Below are positions 18,775 to 29,613 of a DNA stretch of 64,000 nt, one piece after another. A program made the position numbers and the translations under genes. Origin of the DNA: Flavobacteriales bacterium. GTDB lineage: Bacteria > Bacteroidota > Bacteroidia > Flavobacteriales > Flavobacteriaceae. Under the pieces are notes generated by a model. It had not been told where the DNA came from. It made no database searches and saw nothing but the letters and a program-made list of their open reading frames with translations. Every line of letters begins with the position of its first letter. The stretch's first letter is position 1. Location of the stretch: assembly GCA_004213995.1 (NCBI GenBank), contig SGZJ01000001.1, forward strand, positions 1 to 64,000, in the 5' to 3' direction.

Positions 18775-20961
18775 TTGAAACATAAACTTCACGCAGAATT
18801 AAAGAAATATTTTGGTTTTAATAAGTTTAAAGGGTTGCAAGAAAGTGTAATTAAAAGCTTACTTGATAAAAATGACACCTTTGTAATAATGCCCACAGGT
18901 GGAGGCAAATCTTTGTGTTATCAACTTCCAGCTCTTATTAATGAAGGTACCGCAATAGTAGTTTCACCACTGATAGCACTAATGAAAAACCAAGTAGATT
19001 CGTTAAGGTTTATTTCTAACGAAACTTCAGTTGCACATGTTTTAAATTCTTCCTTAAATAAGACAGAAATAGACAAAGTAAAAACAGATATTTCAATGGG
19101 TAAGACGAAATTGCTCTATATGGCTCCTGAATCTCTTTCTAAAGATTCAAATATAGAATTTTTAAAAAAACAAAACATCTCATTTATGGCTGTAGATGAG
19201 GCTCATTGTATAAGTGAATGGGGGCACGATTTCAGACCTGATTATAGAAATCTTAGAAATATATTGGATAAATTGGATAAAAAAATCCCTATTATCGGAT
19301 TAACTGCTACTGCTACTGAAAAAGTTCAAGAGGATATAATAAAAAACTTAAAAATTTCTGGAGCTAATACTTTCAAAGCATCTTTCAATAGACCTAATTT
19401 ATATTACGAAGTAAGAACAAAAGATGATAATGTAGAAAAAGATATCATAAAATACATAAAAAATAATATTGGAAAATCTGGTATTATTTATTGTTTGAGT
19501 AGAAAAAAGGTTGAAGAAATAGCATCTCTTTTACAAGTAAATGAAATAAATGCACTTCCATATCATGCTGGTTTAGATTCTAAAACAAGAGCTAAGCATC
19601 AGGATATGTTTTTAATGGAAGATGTTGATGTTATAGTAGCTACAATTGCCTTTGGTATGGGTATTGATAAACCTGATGTTCGTTTTGTGATTCATCATGA
19701 TATTCCAAAAAGTATCGAAAGTTATTATCAAGAAACTGGTAGGGCAGGTCGTGACGGAGGCGAAGGAAATTGCATAGCTTATTATGCTTATAAGGATATT
19801 GAAAAGTTAGAAAAATTCATGTCTGGGAAACCGGTTGCTGAGCAAGAAATTGGTCATGCATTATTACAAGAAATGGTTTCTTATGCAGAAACGTCTATTT
19901 CAAGAAGGAAATTTATTTTGCATTATTTTGGTGAGCAGTTTGATAATAAAACAGGTGAGGGAGGTATGTTAGATGATAATATGAGAAATCCTAAACCTCA
20001 GTTTGAAGCCAAGTTAGATGTTTTAAATATTCTCAAAATAATCAATGAAACAAAAGAAATTTATAAGTCTAAGGATTTGGTAGATATTTTAGTTGGAAAA
20101 GAGAATGCGCTAATTAAATCTCACAGTATTATTAGTAGCTCCTTGTTTGCAATTGGAAAAGACAAACCCTATGATTACTGGATGGCTTTAATAAGACAAT
20201 GTATAGTAGCACTTCTTTTAAAAAAAGATATAGAGACTTATGGAATTGTTAAAATTACTGAAACAGGACTTAAATTCTTAGAGAGTCCTGTCTCATTTAT
20301 GATGACTAAAGATCATCATTATAAAGATCAACCTAATAAAAGTTTATCATCTAAAAATTTAAATATTTCTGGAGATGATATCTTGCTAAAAATGCTCAAA
20401 AACTTAAGAAAGGATATCGCACATAAATTAAATATTCCACCTTTTGTGATTTTTCAAGACCCATCATTAAATGATATGACATTGAAGTATCCAACTTCGA
20501 TATCTGAAATGTCTAATATTTATGGAGTAGGTGAGGGTAAGTCTAAAAAATATGGTCCTGATTTTATTGAGTTAATTAGTAGATATGTGAAAGAAAATAA
20601 TATTACGATTGAGGAAGATGTAGTAGTTAAAACTACTGGTACAAATTCTGCTTTAAAATTATATATTATTCAAAGTATTGACAGAAAACTTCCCTTAGAG
20701 GATATTGCATCTGCAAAATCTTTGGATATGATAGACTTCATAAAAGAAATGGAGGTTATCGTTTACTCTGGAACAAAATTAAATATTAAATATTGGATTG
20801 ATTATTTATTTGATGAGGATCAGCAGGATGAACTTAACGATTATTTCATGGAATCTGAATCTGATGATTTAAAGCTGGCAATTGAAGAATTTGATGGTGA
20901 ATATGAAGAGGAAGACCTAAGGTTATTTAGAATTAAATTCTTGAGTGATGTTGCAAATTAA
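18775..20961 (+). CDS. recQ: ATP-dependent DNA helicase RecQ (TTG start)
   Basis: MPTGGGKSLCYQLPAL, DEAHCISEWGHDFRPDY, QETGRAGRDG. Confidence 0.96.
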   Translation: MKHKLHAELKKYFGFNKFKGLQESVIKSLLDKNDTFVIMPTGGGKSLCYQLPALINEGTAIVVSPLIALMKNQVDSLRFISNETSVAHVLNSSLNKTEIDKVKTDISMGKTKLLYMAPESLSKDSNIEFLKKQNISFMAVDEAHCISEWGHDFRPDYRNLRNILDKLDKKIPIIGLTATATEKVQEDIIKNLKISGANTFKASFNRPNLYYEVRTKDDNVEKDIIKYIKNNIGKSGIIYCLSRKKVEEIASLLQVNEINALPYHAGLDSKTRAKHQDMFLMEDVDVIVATIAFGMGIDKPDVRFVIHHDIPKSIESYYQETGRAGRDGGEGNCIAYYAYKDIEKLEKFMSGKPVAEQEIGHALLQEMVSYAETSISRRKFILHYFGEQFDNKTGEGGMLDDNMRNPKPQFEAKLDVLNILKIINETKEIYKSKDLVDILVGKENALIKSHSIISSSLFAIGKDKPYDYWMALIRQCIVALLLKKDIETYGIVKITETGLKFLESPVSFMMTKDHHYKDQPNKSLSSKNLNISGDDILLKMLKNLRKDIAHKLNIPPFVIFQDPSLNDMTLKYPTSISEMSNIYGVGEGKSKKYGPDFIELISRYVKENNITIEEDVVVKTTGTNSALKLYIIQSIDRKLPLEDIASAKSLDMIDFIKEMEVIVYSGTKLNIKYWIDYLFDEDQQDELNDYFMESESDDLKLAIEEFDGEYEEEDLRLFRIKFLSDVAN

Positions 20962-20996
20962 TTCAAAAGACTTTTTCAATAGGTTAACTAATATTG

Positions 20997-21004
20997 TATA
21001 TTCG
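20997..21004 (+). promoter_or_regulatory. -7-like box TATATTCG upstream of the cyclophilin-FKBP gene
   Basis: One mismatch to TAnnTTTG. Confidence 0.35.
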
Positions 21005-21024
21005 CGCTCTAAATAAATTATATT

Positions 21025-21960
21025 ATGGAAAACGGATTGTACGCAATAGTAGAAACTTCAAAGGGAAACATCACATTAAATTTAGAATTTGAAAAAACTC
21101 CAGCAACAGTTGGAAATTTCGTAGCACTTTGTGAAGGAGAAATGAAAAATTCGTCAAAGGATTTAGGTGTTCCATATTATAATAATATGAAATTCCATAG
21201 AGTTATAAATGACTTTATGATTCAAGGTGGTTGTCCGTCTGGTACAGGTACTGGTAATCCTGGTTATAAATTTGATGATGAATTTCACCCTGAATTAAAG
21301 CATGATAAAGCTGGTATTTTGTCTATGGCTAATGCTGGTCCTGGTACAAATGGAAGTCAGTTTTTTATTACCCACGTACCAACTTCCTGGCTCGACAATA
21401 AACACACTGTTTTTGGAAGTGTTTTAGATGGAATGGATATAGTTAATTCTATTGAACAAGGAGATGAAATTATAGCCATTAAAATTTCAAGAATTGGAGA
21501 TAAAGCCAATAGTTTTAATGCACTTAAATCATTTAACAATTTTAATGAATCTGCTATTCAAAGAGAAAAAGAAATTAAAGAGAATAACTTAAAAAATTTG
21601 AATGATATTTCTAAAGGATTTGAAATCACAAATTCAGGACTTAGATATAAAATTACAGATAAAGGTAACGGCGATTCTGCAATTGTTGGTAAGAATGTTA
21701 AAGTTCATTATAAAGGCCAGTTAATTGATGGAACAGTTTTCGATTCCTCATTTAAAAGAAATGAACCTATTGAATTTACCTTAGGAATAGGCCAGGTAAT
21801 TAAAGGATGGGATGAAGGTCTTGCTCTTTTGTCTGAAGGAGATAAAGCTAGATTTATTGTTCCTAGTGACTTAGCTTATGGTGAGGCTGGTGCTGGTGGA
21901 GTTATACCGCCTAATGCAAATCTAATTTTCGATGTAGAGTTAGTCTCAGTAATTAATTAA
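21025..21960 (+). CDS. Dual-domain peptidylprolyl isomerase: N-terminal cyclophilin + C-terminal FKBP
   Basis: Cyclophilin: [19 protein letters not shown]...[31 protein letters not shown]...VIKGWDEGL...[22 protein letters not shown]. Confidence 0.95.
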   Translation: MENGLYAIVETSKGNITLNLEFEKTPATVGNFVALCEGEMKNSSKDLGVPYYNNMKFHRVINDFMIQGGCPSGTGTGNPGYKFDDEFHPELKHDKAGILSMANAGPGTNGSQFFITHVPTSWLDNKHTVFGSVLDGMDIVNSIEQGDEIIAIKISRIGDKANSFNALKSFNNFNESAIQREKEIKENNLKNLNDISKGFEITNSGLRYKITDKGNGDSAIVGKNVKVHYKGQLIDGTVFDSSFKRNEPIEFTLGIGQVIKGWDEGLALLSEGDKARFIVPSDLAYGEAGAGGVIPPNANLIFDVELVSVIN

Positions 21961-22514
21961 TTTTTCCATTTAATATTACACCCAATACTTGGTTTTTGAG
22001 TTTTCGTATTTTCAACTTTGTTTATTAAACACTCAATTGCATGTATTAAATCTCCACCGGTTAGTGGCTCATTATTTCCGGGTCTAGAATCGTCAATTTG
22101 TCCTCTATATACAAGAAGGTTATTACTATTATATAAATAAATATCTGGAGTGCATGCAGCATCATATATTCTGGCTATTTCTTGTGTTTCATCATATAAG
22201 TAAGGAAAATCATATTTATTAGCCTTCGCATGCTTGTTCATTTTTAATGGGCTATCCTCTGGATATTTATCCACATCATTACTTGAAATTGCAATAGTAT
22301 TAACGCCTAAATTTTTATATTTTTTGGAAATTTTTATTAATATTGGATTTATATGAATTACATAAGGACAGTGATTACATATAAATAAAATTATAGTTCC
22401 CACAGTACCATTTATCTCATTAAAACTAACTGTACTTTTGCTTACTGTATCAAATAATTTGAAATCTTTAGCTTTACTCCCTAAAGGAATCATATTTGAA
22501 TTAGTTCTTGCCAT
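21957..22514 (-). CDS. Thioredoxin-family (AhpC/TSA-like) protein
   Basis: [42 protein letters not shown]-like fold. Confidence 0.88.
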   Translation of the reverse strand: MARTNSNMIPLGSKAKDFKLFDTVSKSTVSFNEINGTVGTIILFICNHCPYVIHINPILIKISKKYKNLGVNTIAISSNDVDKYPEDSPLKMNKHAKANKYDFPYLYDETQEIARIYDAACTPDIYLYNSNNLLVYRGQIDDSRPGNNEPLTGGDLIHAIECLINKVENTKTQKPSIGCNIKWKN

Positions 22515-22546
22515 AGATATAGACTTAAAAATTGTATTATTGTAAA

Positions 22547-22882
22547 ATGATTAAAGATATAAATTTTGATGATTTTTCAAAAATAGATATTCGAGTTGGA
22601 TCAATTATTGATGCTTATTTAAATAAAGATTCTGTAAAATCTGCTTTTATATTAATTATTGATTTTGGTCCTTTAGGAATACTTAAATCTTCTGCACAGT
22701 TAACAAAAAATTATAAAGTTAAAAATTTATTAGGAGTTCAAGTTACTGCTGTTATAAATTTACCTGTAAAACAAATAGGAAAAGTAATGAGCTCTTGTCT
22801 AGTTTTAGCTGCTGTTAATCAGCAGAATACTACATTGATAAAGCCATCAACAAAAGTACTTAACGGAACTATTGTTGCTTAA
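22547..22882 (+). CDS. CsaA-like tRNA-binding domain protein
   Basis: FSKIDIRVGSIIDAY...KSSAQLTKNY...GVQVTAVINLPVKQIGKVMSSCLVL. Confidence 0.88.
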   Translation: MIKDINFDDFSKIDIRVGSIIDAYLNKDSVKSAFILIIDFGPLGILKSSAQLTKNYKVKNLLGVQVTAVINLPVKQIGKVMSSCLVLAAVNQQNTTLIKPSTKVLNGTIVA

Positions 22883-22883
22883 T

Positions 22884-25400
22884 CTAAAATTGTTTACTGA
22901 AATAAATTGCATTCATTAATAACTTGTTAGTCCCATACCAAAAAGCTCTAAAGTTTGTATTATCACTAAAGCATGTGACTTGACCTTTTTTATATGCACC
23001 AGTTTTAAATGGCACTGTTGATTTAATTATCTCTAAATTTTCTTTCGATATATAGCCACTAAGAAGTGGGTTTTCAGAATATATTATTGGATTATTGTAG
23101 CTAATGTTATCTTGGTCCATAAAAATTGTTGTATTTCTAAAAAGTGAAATATTTTTATTCTTGTATCCAAAATTTATTGGGTGACTAAGATCTAATTTAG
23201 CCTCAAAAATTGCACCACCGATAACTTGAGCGCCAAAGTGATTTTCCTTTTGGGCAAAACTTATATTTTTAGTTTGAATTTTTTTAGTTTTAAATTTTAG
23301 GTCTAGTAACTTATTTTTACTGATCCAATTCAATGAATTTTTAAAAGCTATTAAATTACCACCTTGTTCAGTCCACTTAATAATCTTAGCTGTATTTATA
23401 TCTGATAACCCATATGAGCTAGGCATAATAATGGATGAATATTTTGATAAATCTGCCTTTGAAATAGATTTAACATCTAATTTAGTGATTGTAATACCAT
23501 ATCTAACGTCAAATAAATGCCAAATTTCTCCCGCATCATATGAATTAATACCTTCACCTACTAAAACTGCAACTTTCTGTTTATTTATAGTCTTAAACTC
23601 TGTACTACCAAGATCAATGCCATCAGCTAATCCGGTATCAACTCCATCGATAATTAAATTATTTTCTACAGCTAAACTATTTAACATTTCAAATAATGAG
23701 TTACTTGAAATATTTTGATTTTTTACTGGAATTAAAATTGTTCCATAGTCATATTTTTTATCATTTAACTTGAATTCTTTTAATGCTACTTTTGCTATTA
23801 TATTGTTATCTAATATTTCATTAAGAACACTTGGAGAGTAGTATTCATTCCAGCTCATTAAGTAAGCATAATTGCTTTTTGATTTAACAATGCCTAAAGG
23901 TTTGATTAACTCTGTCACTTCTTTTCCAGCTATATCCATAGATATATCCATATTATAGTCTAAGTTAAATGCTAACGGGAATGTCCAAGCTGATACATCA
24001 TAAAATAAACTGTCTTGAAACGTTGTTCTTTTTTCAAACATAGCATTTATCAATTTAAAATTTTTCTGGTCTTTTGGAACAACAAATGAATAGTTTTTCT
24101 TGTAATTAATTTTATCTTTTGAAAAATTATTTCTTATATGATGAAATTTAATTTTATGTCTTTTCAAAATCTCAGCTAAATGATAAGTTTTAGCAGCATC
24201 TTTTTCATCTCCGAATATTATTGCTGATTTTTTTTGTTTTCCACCTTCTTCTCTAGATTTTTTATAAAAATTATATTGATAATCTAATATTTCATTTCTC
24301 ATATTTAGGGCAGCATCAAGAGTGGATAACCCAGCAGTTAGTTGGTTTTTTATGGTAAATGGAAATGTTAGTATTCCATTGTCACTATTTTGAATATGAC
24401 CTCTTGAGCTTGCTTGTTCAAATAATATTCCAATTCCACCATTAATATCAGGAAATGTTGATCCTTTTCCATAATAAAAATCATCAAATCTTTCTTCAGA
24501 ATAATAAAGAGAACCTATTTCATCTAAAGCTTTCACATGATACTTTGATATTTTTCTTGTAATATCTTGATTTAATTTTGATGTTAAAGGGTGGGTTCTA
24601 GATGGTACACCTGGTTGAAAAAAGAAAGTAGAGTTAGTTCCCATTTCATGATGATCTGTTAAAATGTTTGGAAGCCATTTATGAAAAGTATTAATTCTGG
24701 CCCTAGACTCTGGTAATTGAACTGGCAACCAATCTCTGTTCATATCGAACCAATAATGATTTGTTCTTGCTCCAGGCCAAACTTCATTATATTCTCTATC
24801 ATTTGAATCTGGATTTAAATTTATGTTTTTATTAGTGTTTGCCCAATAAGCAAATCTTTGTAATCCGTCAGGGTTAAATGAAGGGTCTAAGAGAATAATT
24901 GTATTACTCAAAAGTTTGTTAACGAAATCATCGTTAGATGCAGCTAAGTAATAAGCTAATAGTAATGCTGAATTAGATCCACTTGGTTCATTTCCATGAA
25001 TAGAAAACCCTTGGTATACAACTAAAGGGGCATCTATTTTTGGAGTCAAAATACCATTAGTTTGATCAATATGATTTTTTTGAATTTGATTTATGTTTTG
25101 ATGATTTTTTTTCGATGTAATAGTTAACAAAATTAATGGTCTATCTTCAAAAGTTTTACCTCTTTCCTCAATAGTAATTCTTTCTGAAGTAGATGCTAGT
25201 TTTCTCATGTATTCTACCAGTTTATCATGGCTTATATGCCATTTTCCTACAGGATGACCAATGACACTTTCAGGAGATGGAATGTCTTTGTTTAGGGTGG
25301 AAATATCTTGTTGTGAAAAGTAGTAATCTAGACTTATGTTTTCTTGTCCAAAAGATATTAATGTAAAACTTAAAATATATAAATAAATAATATTTTTCAT
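22884..25400 (-). CDS. Secreted M14-family zinc carboxypeptidase
   Basis: Signal peptide; YQGFSIHGNEPSGSN, DPSFNPDGLQRFAYWAN, NILTDHHEMG. Confidence 0.92.
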   Translation of the reverse strand: MKNIIYLYILSFTLISFGQENISLDYYFSQQDISTLNKDIPSPESVIGHPVGKWHISHDKLVEYMRKLASTSERITIEERGKTFEDRPLILLTITSKKNHQNINQIQKNHIDQTNGILTPKIDAPLVVYQGFSIHGNEPSGSNSALLLAYYLAASNDDFVNKLLSNTIILLDPSFNPDGLQRFAYWANTNKNINLNPDSNDREYNEVWPGARTNHYWFDMNRDWLPVQLPESRARINTFHKWLPNILTDHHEMGTNSTFFFQPGVPSRTHPLTSKLNQDITRKISKYHVKALDEIGSLYYSEERFDDFYYGKGSTFPDINGGIGILFEQASSRGHIQNSDNGILTFPFTIKNQLTAGLSTLDAALNMRNEILDYQYNFYKKSREEGGKQKKSAIIFGDEKDAAKTYHLAEILKRHKIKFHHIRNNFSKDKINYKKNYSFVVPKDQKNFKLINAMFEKRTTFQDSLFYDVSAWTFPLAFNLDYNMDISMDIAGKEVTELIKPLGIVKSKSNYAYLMSWNEYYSPSVLNEILDNNIIAKVALKEFKLNDKKYDYGTILIPVKNQNISSNSLFEMLNSLAVENNLIIDGVDTGLADGIDLGSTEFKTINKQKVAVLVGEGINSYDAGEIWHLFDVRYGITITKLDVKSISKADLSKYSSIIMPSSYGLSDINTAKIIKWTEQGGNLIAFKNSLNWISKNKLLDLKFKTKKIQTKNISFAQKENHFGAQVIGGAIFEAKLDLSHPINFGYKNKNISLFRNTTIFMDQDNISYNNPIIYSENPLLSGYISKENLEIIKSTVPFKTGAYKKGQVTCFSDNTNFRAFWYGTNKLLMNAIYFSKQF

Positions 25401-25432
25401 AAATAGGTACTTTTAATATAGTTTTTAAATAT

Positions 25433-25466
25433 AAAAAAAACCGTAATGATTAATTACGGTTTTTTA
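25433..25466 (-). terminator. Rho-independent terminator downstream of the DUF3276 gene
   Basis: aaaaaaccgtaat-gatta-attacggtttttt perfect hairpin with flanking A/T tracts. Confidence 0.8.
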
Positions 25467-25484
25467 ATTTAATTAATTTAATTA

Positions 25485-25871
25485 TTAAATATCTTCAAAA
25501 TTGACATCTGTAAAATCTGATGAATTATCAGCATCTGATTTATCTACAGTTTGATCTGCATTATAATCTTCTTTTTTAAAATCTTTTTGATGACGATCAC
25601 TAATTACCTCTTCACCTTTTTCATTAATAATATAATCTGTCATTTCATTAAGTATACTAGAAAACTCACTGAAATCTTCTTTATAAAGATATATTTTATG
25701 TTTTTTATAATGAAAAGATCCGTCATCGTTTGTGAATTTTTTACTCTCCGTTAGTGTTAAGTAATAATCTCCGGCTTTTGTTGATCTTACATCAAAAAAG
25801 TATGTTCTTCTTCCCGCTCTTAATACTTTTGAAAATATTTCTTCTCTATCTCTAAAATCATTTTTTTCCAT
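25485..25871 (-). CDS. DUF3276 / PUR-alpha-like nucleic-acid-binding protein
   Basis: EIFSKVLRAGRRTYFFDVRSTKAGDYYLTLTESKK...FHYKKHKIYLYKEDF. Confidence 0.9.
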   Translation of the reverse strand: MEKNDFRDREEIFSKVLRAGRRTYFFDVRSTKAGDYYLTLTESKKFTNDDGSFHYKKHKIYLYKEDFSEFSSILNEMTDYIINEKGEEVISDRHQKDFKKEDYNADQTVDKSDADNSSDFTDVNFEDI

Positions 25872-25929
25872 AATGTAAAATTTTAATTATTTAATCAAAT
25901 CTATAAAAAAAACTAAACTTCACAACTTA

Positions 25930-27690
25930 TTAAGAAATTTCTTTTTCAATTAGCTGCTGATTGTAGGTTTGTTTATAGTATCCATTTTTACTCATTAATT
26001 CTTCGTGAGTTCCATATTCTTCAATTTCACCATCATTTAAAACAATTATTTTATTTGCATTTTTAATAGATGAAATTCTATGACTAACCAAGATGGATGT
26101 TGTAGAATATTTTAGGTTATTTAATGATTTGATGATATTTTCTTCTGTTTCAGTATCTACAGCAGAGAGACAATCATCAAATATTAGTAATTTAGGCTTC
26201 CTAATCAAAGCTCTAGCAATGGATATTCTTTGTTTTTGTCCTCCACTTAAATTGACCCCTCTTTCTCCAAGTAGTGTTTTATATTTATTTTCAAACCCTT
26301 CAATATCATTATGAATATCTGCGATTTTACAAACATCAATTACTTCTTTTTCTGTAGAATTAATTGATCCAAATTTTATATTATTTTCTATTGTATCAGA
26401 AAATAAAAAAACATCTTGAGGGACATATCCTATCTGTGATCTTAATGATTTAATATTTATTGAATTAATATTTTTAGTATCCACCATAATTTTACCTTCA
26501 TTAATATTGTAAAGTCTTACAATTAAGTTTAAAAGAGTTGATTTACCTGAGCCTGTTTTGCCAATAACACCTAATTTATCACCTTTGTTTAGCTTAAAAT
26601 TGATATTTTTAAGAGCTTTGATTCCTGTATCTTTATAGGTAAATTCTACATTTTTAAATTCTATTTCTCCACTAATATCGAACTTGGTATTATTAGGACT
26701 GACTATTTCTGATTTTTGTTTTAAAAACTCATTTATTCTTTTTTGCGAAGCTTCAGCTTGCTGTATTATAGAACTAATCCATCCCAAAGAAGCCACTGGC
26801 CAAGTAAGCATATTAACATAAATTATAAACTCTGCTATAGTACCTATTCCTTCTAATTTTCCTTCAAAATATTGTAGACCACCAATATAAATCACAAATA
26901 AATTACTTAATCCGATTAATAAAATCATTAATGGAAAAAATAAAGCTTGTAACTTAACTAAGCTTATCTGGCTTTGTTTACATTTTTCTGAAAGAGAATT
27001 AAAATCTTCGTAATTCTTTTTTTCAATTGAATATGATTTAATTAAAGTAATCCCGCTAAATGATTCTTGAGTAAAAGATGATAAATCTGATAAATTTTCT
27101 TGAACAATAACACTTTTTTTGTTTATTAATTTACTCAGTTTATATATTGTGATTGATAAAAATGGGAGTGGACTTAGTGTGTAGTAAGTCAATATAGGTG
27201 ACTGTTTATACATGTAAATGATAACAATAACCAATAAAGTAATTGTATTAATTGAGTACATAAAGGCTGGACCGACATACATTCTTACTTTTGATACATC
27301 TTCACTTATTCTATTCATCAGATCTCCCGTCTGATTGACTTTGTAAAAATTTAATGATAATTTTTGGTATTGATTATATATTTCATTTTTTAGATCAAAT
27401 TCAACATATCTTGAAACATTAATAATAGTTTGTCTAGTTAAAAATGTGAATATTCCAGCTAGAACTGAAGCTAGTAAAATTAAAAATATATTAGTTATTA
27501 GTTCAGTTTTAACAATTTCTAAATCAGAGATTATTCCTGTTCTATAGTTGTCAATAATATTTATTGAATTTCTAATTAAACCTGGAGTTATTAATAATAA
27601 TAATCTTGCAGCTATTATAATTATTATCCCGCTTATTAAATTTTTTTTATACTTCGAAAAGTATTTATTTATGTAGGATAGTTCTTTCAA
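25930..27690 (-). CDS. ABC transporter ATP-binding/permease protein
   Basis: TM domain then GKTGSGKSTLLNLI, LSGGQKQRISIARAL. Confidence 0.94.
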   Translation of the reverse strand: MKELSYINKYFSKYKKNLISGIIIIIAARLLLLITPGLIRNSINIIDNYRTGIISDLEIVKTELITNIFLILLASVLAGIFTFLTRQTIINVSRYVEFDLKNEIYNQYQKLSLNFYKVNQTGDLMNRISEDVSKVRMYVGPAFMYSINTITLLVIVIIYMYKQSPILTYYTLSPLPFLSITIYKLSKLINKKSVIVQENLSDLSSFTQESFSGITLIKSYSIEKKNYEDFNSLSEKCKQSQISLVKLQALFFPLMILLIGLSNLFVIYIGGLQYFEGKLEGIGTIAEFIIYVNMLTWPVASLGWISSIIQQAEASQKRINEFLKQKSEIVSPNNTKFDISGEIEFKNVEFTYKDTGIKALKNINFKLNKGDKLGVIGKTGSGKSTLLNLIVRLYNINEGKIMVDTKNINSINIKSLRSQIGYVPQDVFLFSDTIENNIKFGSINSTEKEVIDVCKIADIHNDIEGFENKYKTLLGERGVNLSGGQKQRISIARALIRKPKLLIFDDCLSAVDTETEENIIKSLNNLKYSTTSILVSHRISSIKNANKIIVLNDGEIEEYGTHEELMSKNGYYKQTYNQQLIEKEIS

Positions 27691-27810
27691 TTATAGATTT
27701 GTATTTAAATGTCTAACTTATAAATAATACTTCATATTTTATATTATATTGCGCAAAATTTGATTAAAGTTTTTTTAAATAATATTAATATCTAATAATA
27801 GTTCTTTAAA

Positions 27811-28758
27811 ATGTTAAACAGAAGGCATATACGGCTTAAAATAATGCAATTAATTTATGCCTTAAAAGTTTCAAATTTTGAATATGATGGCAAAACTGAA
27901 GACCATTTACTCAAAAGTTTAGAAGATATTTACGATTTATACCTAATATTAATTTCAATTCTTATAGAAATTCAAATTAAAGCTGAGTCATACTTAAAAC
28001 TATCTCAACAAAAACATTTAGCCACTTCTAATGATATAAATCCTAGTAGAAAGTTTATTAATAATAGAATAATACTTCAATTAAGATCTAATAAATTAAT
28101 CCAAGGTGAATTAAAAAAAAGAAAATTAAATGTATGGAAACTAGATAATGAATATGTAGACGTTATTTTTAATGATTTAAAAAAAAGTGATATATATTTA
28201 GATTATTTGGCTAGTTCTTCCGATGATTTTAGTTCTGATAAAGTATTTGTTATTTCATTTTTTAAAAAAATAGTAGTTCCAAATGAAAAACTTTATAATT
28301 ATTTAGAAGATAAAAATATCACATGGACTGATGATTTTCCTGTAGTGAATACATCTATTGTTAAAATGTTAAATAAGTCTAAAGTGGATTCTCCTGACTC
28401 TTATTTTATCCCTACTCTATTTAAAGATCTTGGTGATAAGAAATTTGCTTTAGGGCTATTAAAACTTACAATAGATAATTACAAACAATATAATGAAGAG
28501 ATCTCTAATAAGACTTCTAATTGGGATCCTGAAAGAATTGCTAATATTGATTATGTTATTTTAAATCTGGCAATTTGTGAGTTTTTAAATTTCCCAACTA
28601 TACCTGTCAAGGTAACGATAAATGAATATATTGAATTATCTAAGGAATATTCAACTCCAAAGAGTAATGTCTTTGTCAATGGAATTCTTGATGCTATTGT
28701 TAAAGATTATTCAAAAAAAAGTTTAATTATTAAAGAGGGTAGAGGTTTGATAGAATAA
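27811..28758 (+). CDS. nusB: Transcription antitermination factor NusB (long N-terminal extension)
   Basis: MLNRRHIRLKIMQLIYAL; C-terminal ANIDYVILNLAICEFLNFPTIPVKVTINEYIELSKEYSTPKSNVFVNGILD. Confidence 0.93.
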   Translation: MLNRRHIRLKIMQLIYALKVSNFEYDGKTEDHLLKSLEDIYDLYLILISILIEIQIKAESYLKLSQQKHLATSNDINPSRKFINNRIILQLRSNKLIQGELKKRKLNVWKLDNEYVDVIFNDLKKSDIYLDYLASSSDDFSSDKVFVISFFKKIVVPNEKLYNYLEDKNITWTDDFPVVNTSIVKMLNKSKVDSPDSYFIPTLFKDLGDKKFALGLLKLTIDNYKQYNEEISNKTSNWDPERIANIDYVILNLAICEFLNFPTIPVKVTINEYIELSKEYSTPKSNVFVNGILDAIVKDYSKKSLIIKEGRGLIE

Positions 28759-28807
28759 GTTTTTTTTCTATTTTTACCAGATATTTAAAAAATAAATACT
28801 TTACAAA

Positions 28808-29320
28808 ATGAAAATCAAAAAAAATACTTTAAAAATATCAGCTACAAGTTTTTTTGTAGCACTTACAATCAGCTTTTTATTAACTTCTTGTGGTAACGAT
28901 CCATTTAGTAAAGTTGAAACTAAAAATGTAGAAGTTGCTTCACAAAGAGATGCGGTTGCAACAAATTTTGCAGAAATGACTTTTAACAAAACTTCTCACG
29001 ACTTCGGTACTATAAATGATGGTCAAGCTCAAGAGACTACTTTTAGTTATACAAATACTGGAGACACTCCTTTAGTAGTTACTGATATTAAAAGTACTTG
29101 TGGTTGCACAGTACCTCAAGGTTGGAGTAGACAACCTCTATCACCAGGTGAGTCATCACAATTTACAGTTAAATTTAATGGGAAAGGTGCTAATAAAGTT
29201 TCAAAAACTGTAACTGTAACTGCAAATACTAAAAAAGGAAGAGAAACAGTTAGGATATCTGCTTTTATTAATAATCCAAGATCTGTAAAACAACCTCTTT
29301 TACCTAAAATAAACCAATAG
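28808..29320 (+). CDS. DUF1573 lipoprotein
   Basis: Lipobox LLTSCGN; HDFGTINDGQAQETTFSYTNTGDTPLVVTDIKSTCGCTVP. Confidence 0.92.
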   Translation: MKIKKNTLKISATSFFVALTISFLLTSCGNDPFSKVETKNVEVASQRDAVATNFAEMTFNKTSHDFGTINDGQAQETTFSYTNTGDTPLVVTDIKSTCGCTVPQGWSRQPLSPGESSQFTVKFNGKGANKVSKTVTVTANTKKGRETVRISAFINNPRSVKQPLLPKINQ

Positions 29321-29331
29321 TATACACCATT

Positions 29332-29604
29332 ATGGATTATTTTTTTCCTTTAGCACTACTTCTGGTTTTCTTTTTTTTTATTATACTACCACCTATTAAT
29401 AGATCTAAAAATGAAAAAAAATTCGCTTCATCCTTAAAAAGAGGTACTAGGGTAATAACAAAAAGTGGTATGTATGGAAAGGTTTTTGAAATAAATGATA
29501 AGGACGATAGTTGTATTATTGAAACTCAGGCTGGTAAAATAAAATTTGATCGTCAAGCTATTTCTATGGATTTGACTCAAAAATTAAATAAACCTAAAGC
29601 TTAA
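29332..29604 (+). CDS. yajC: Preprotein translocase subunit YajC
   Basis: Single TM; LPPINRSKNEKKFASSLKRGTRVITKSGMYGKV. Confidence 0.92.
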   Translation: MDYFFPLALLLVFFFFIILPPINRSKNEKKFASSLKRGTRVITKSGMYGKVFEINDKDDSCIIETQAGKIKFDRQAISMDLTQKLNKPKA

Positions 29605-29613
29605 ATTTAAATT

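Noticed and set aside
25460-25492. aatttaattaatttaattatt repeat-like stretch downstream of the DUF3276 gene
   Set aside because: Low-complexity AT sequence next to a terminator; no CRISPR-like spacing
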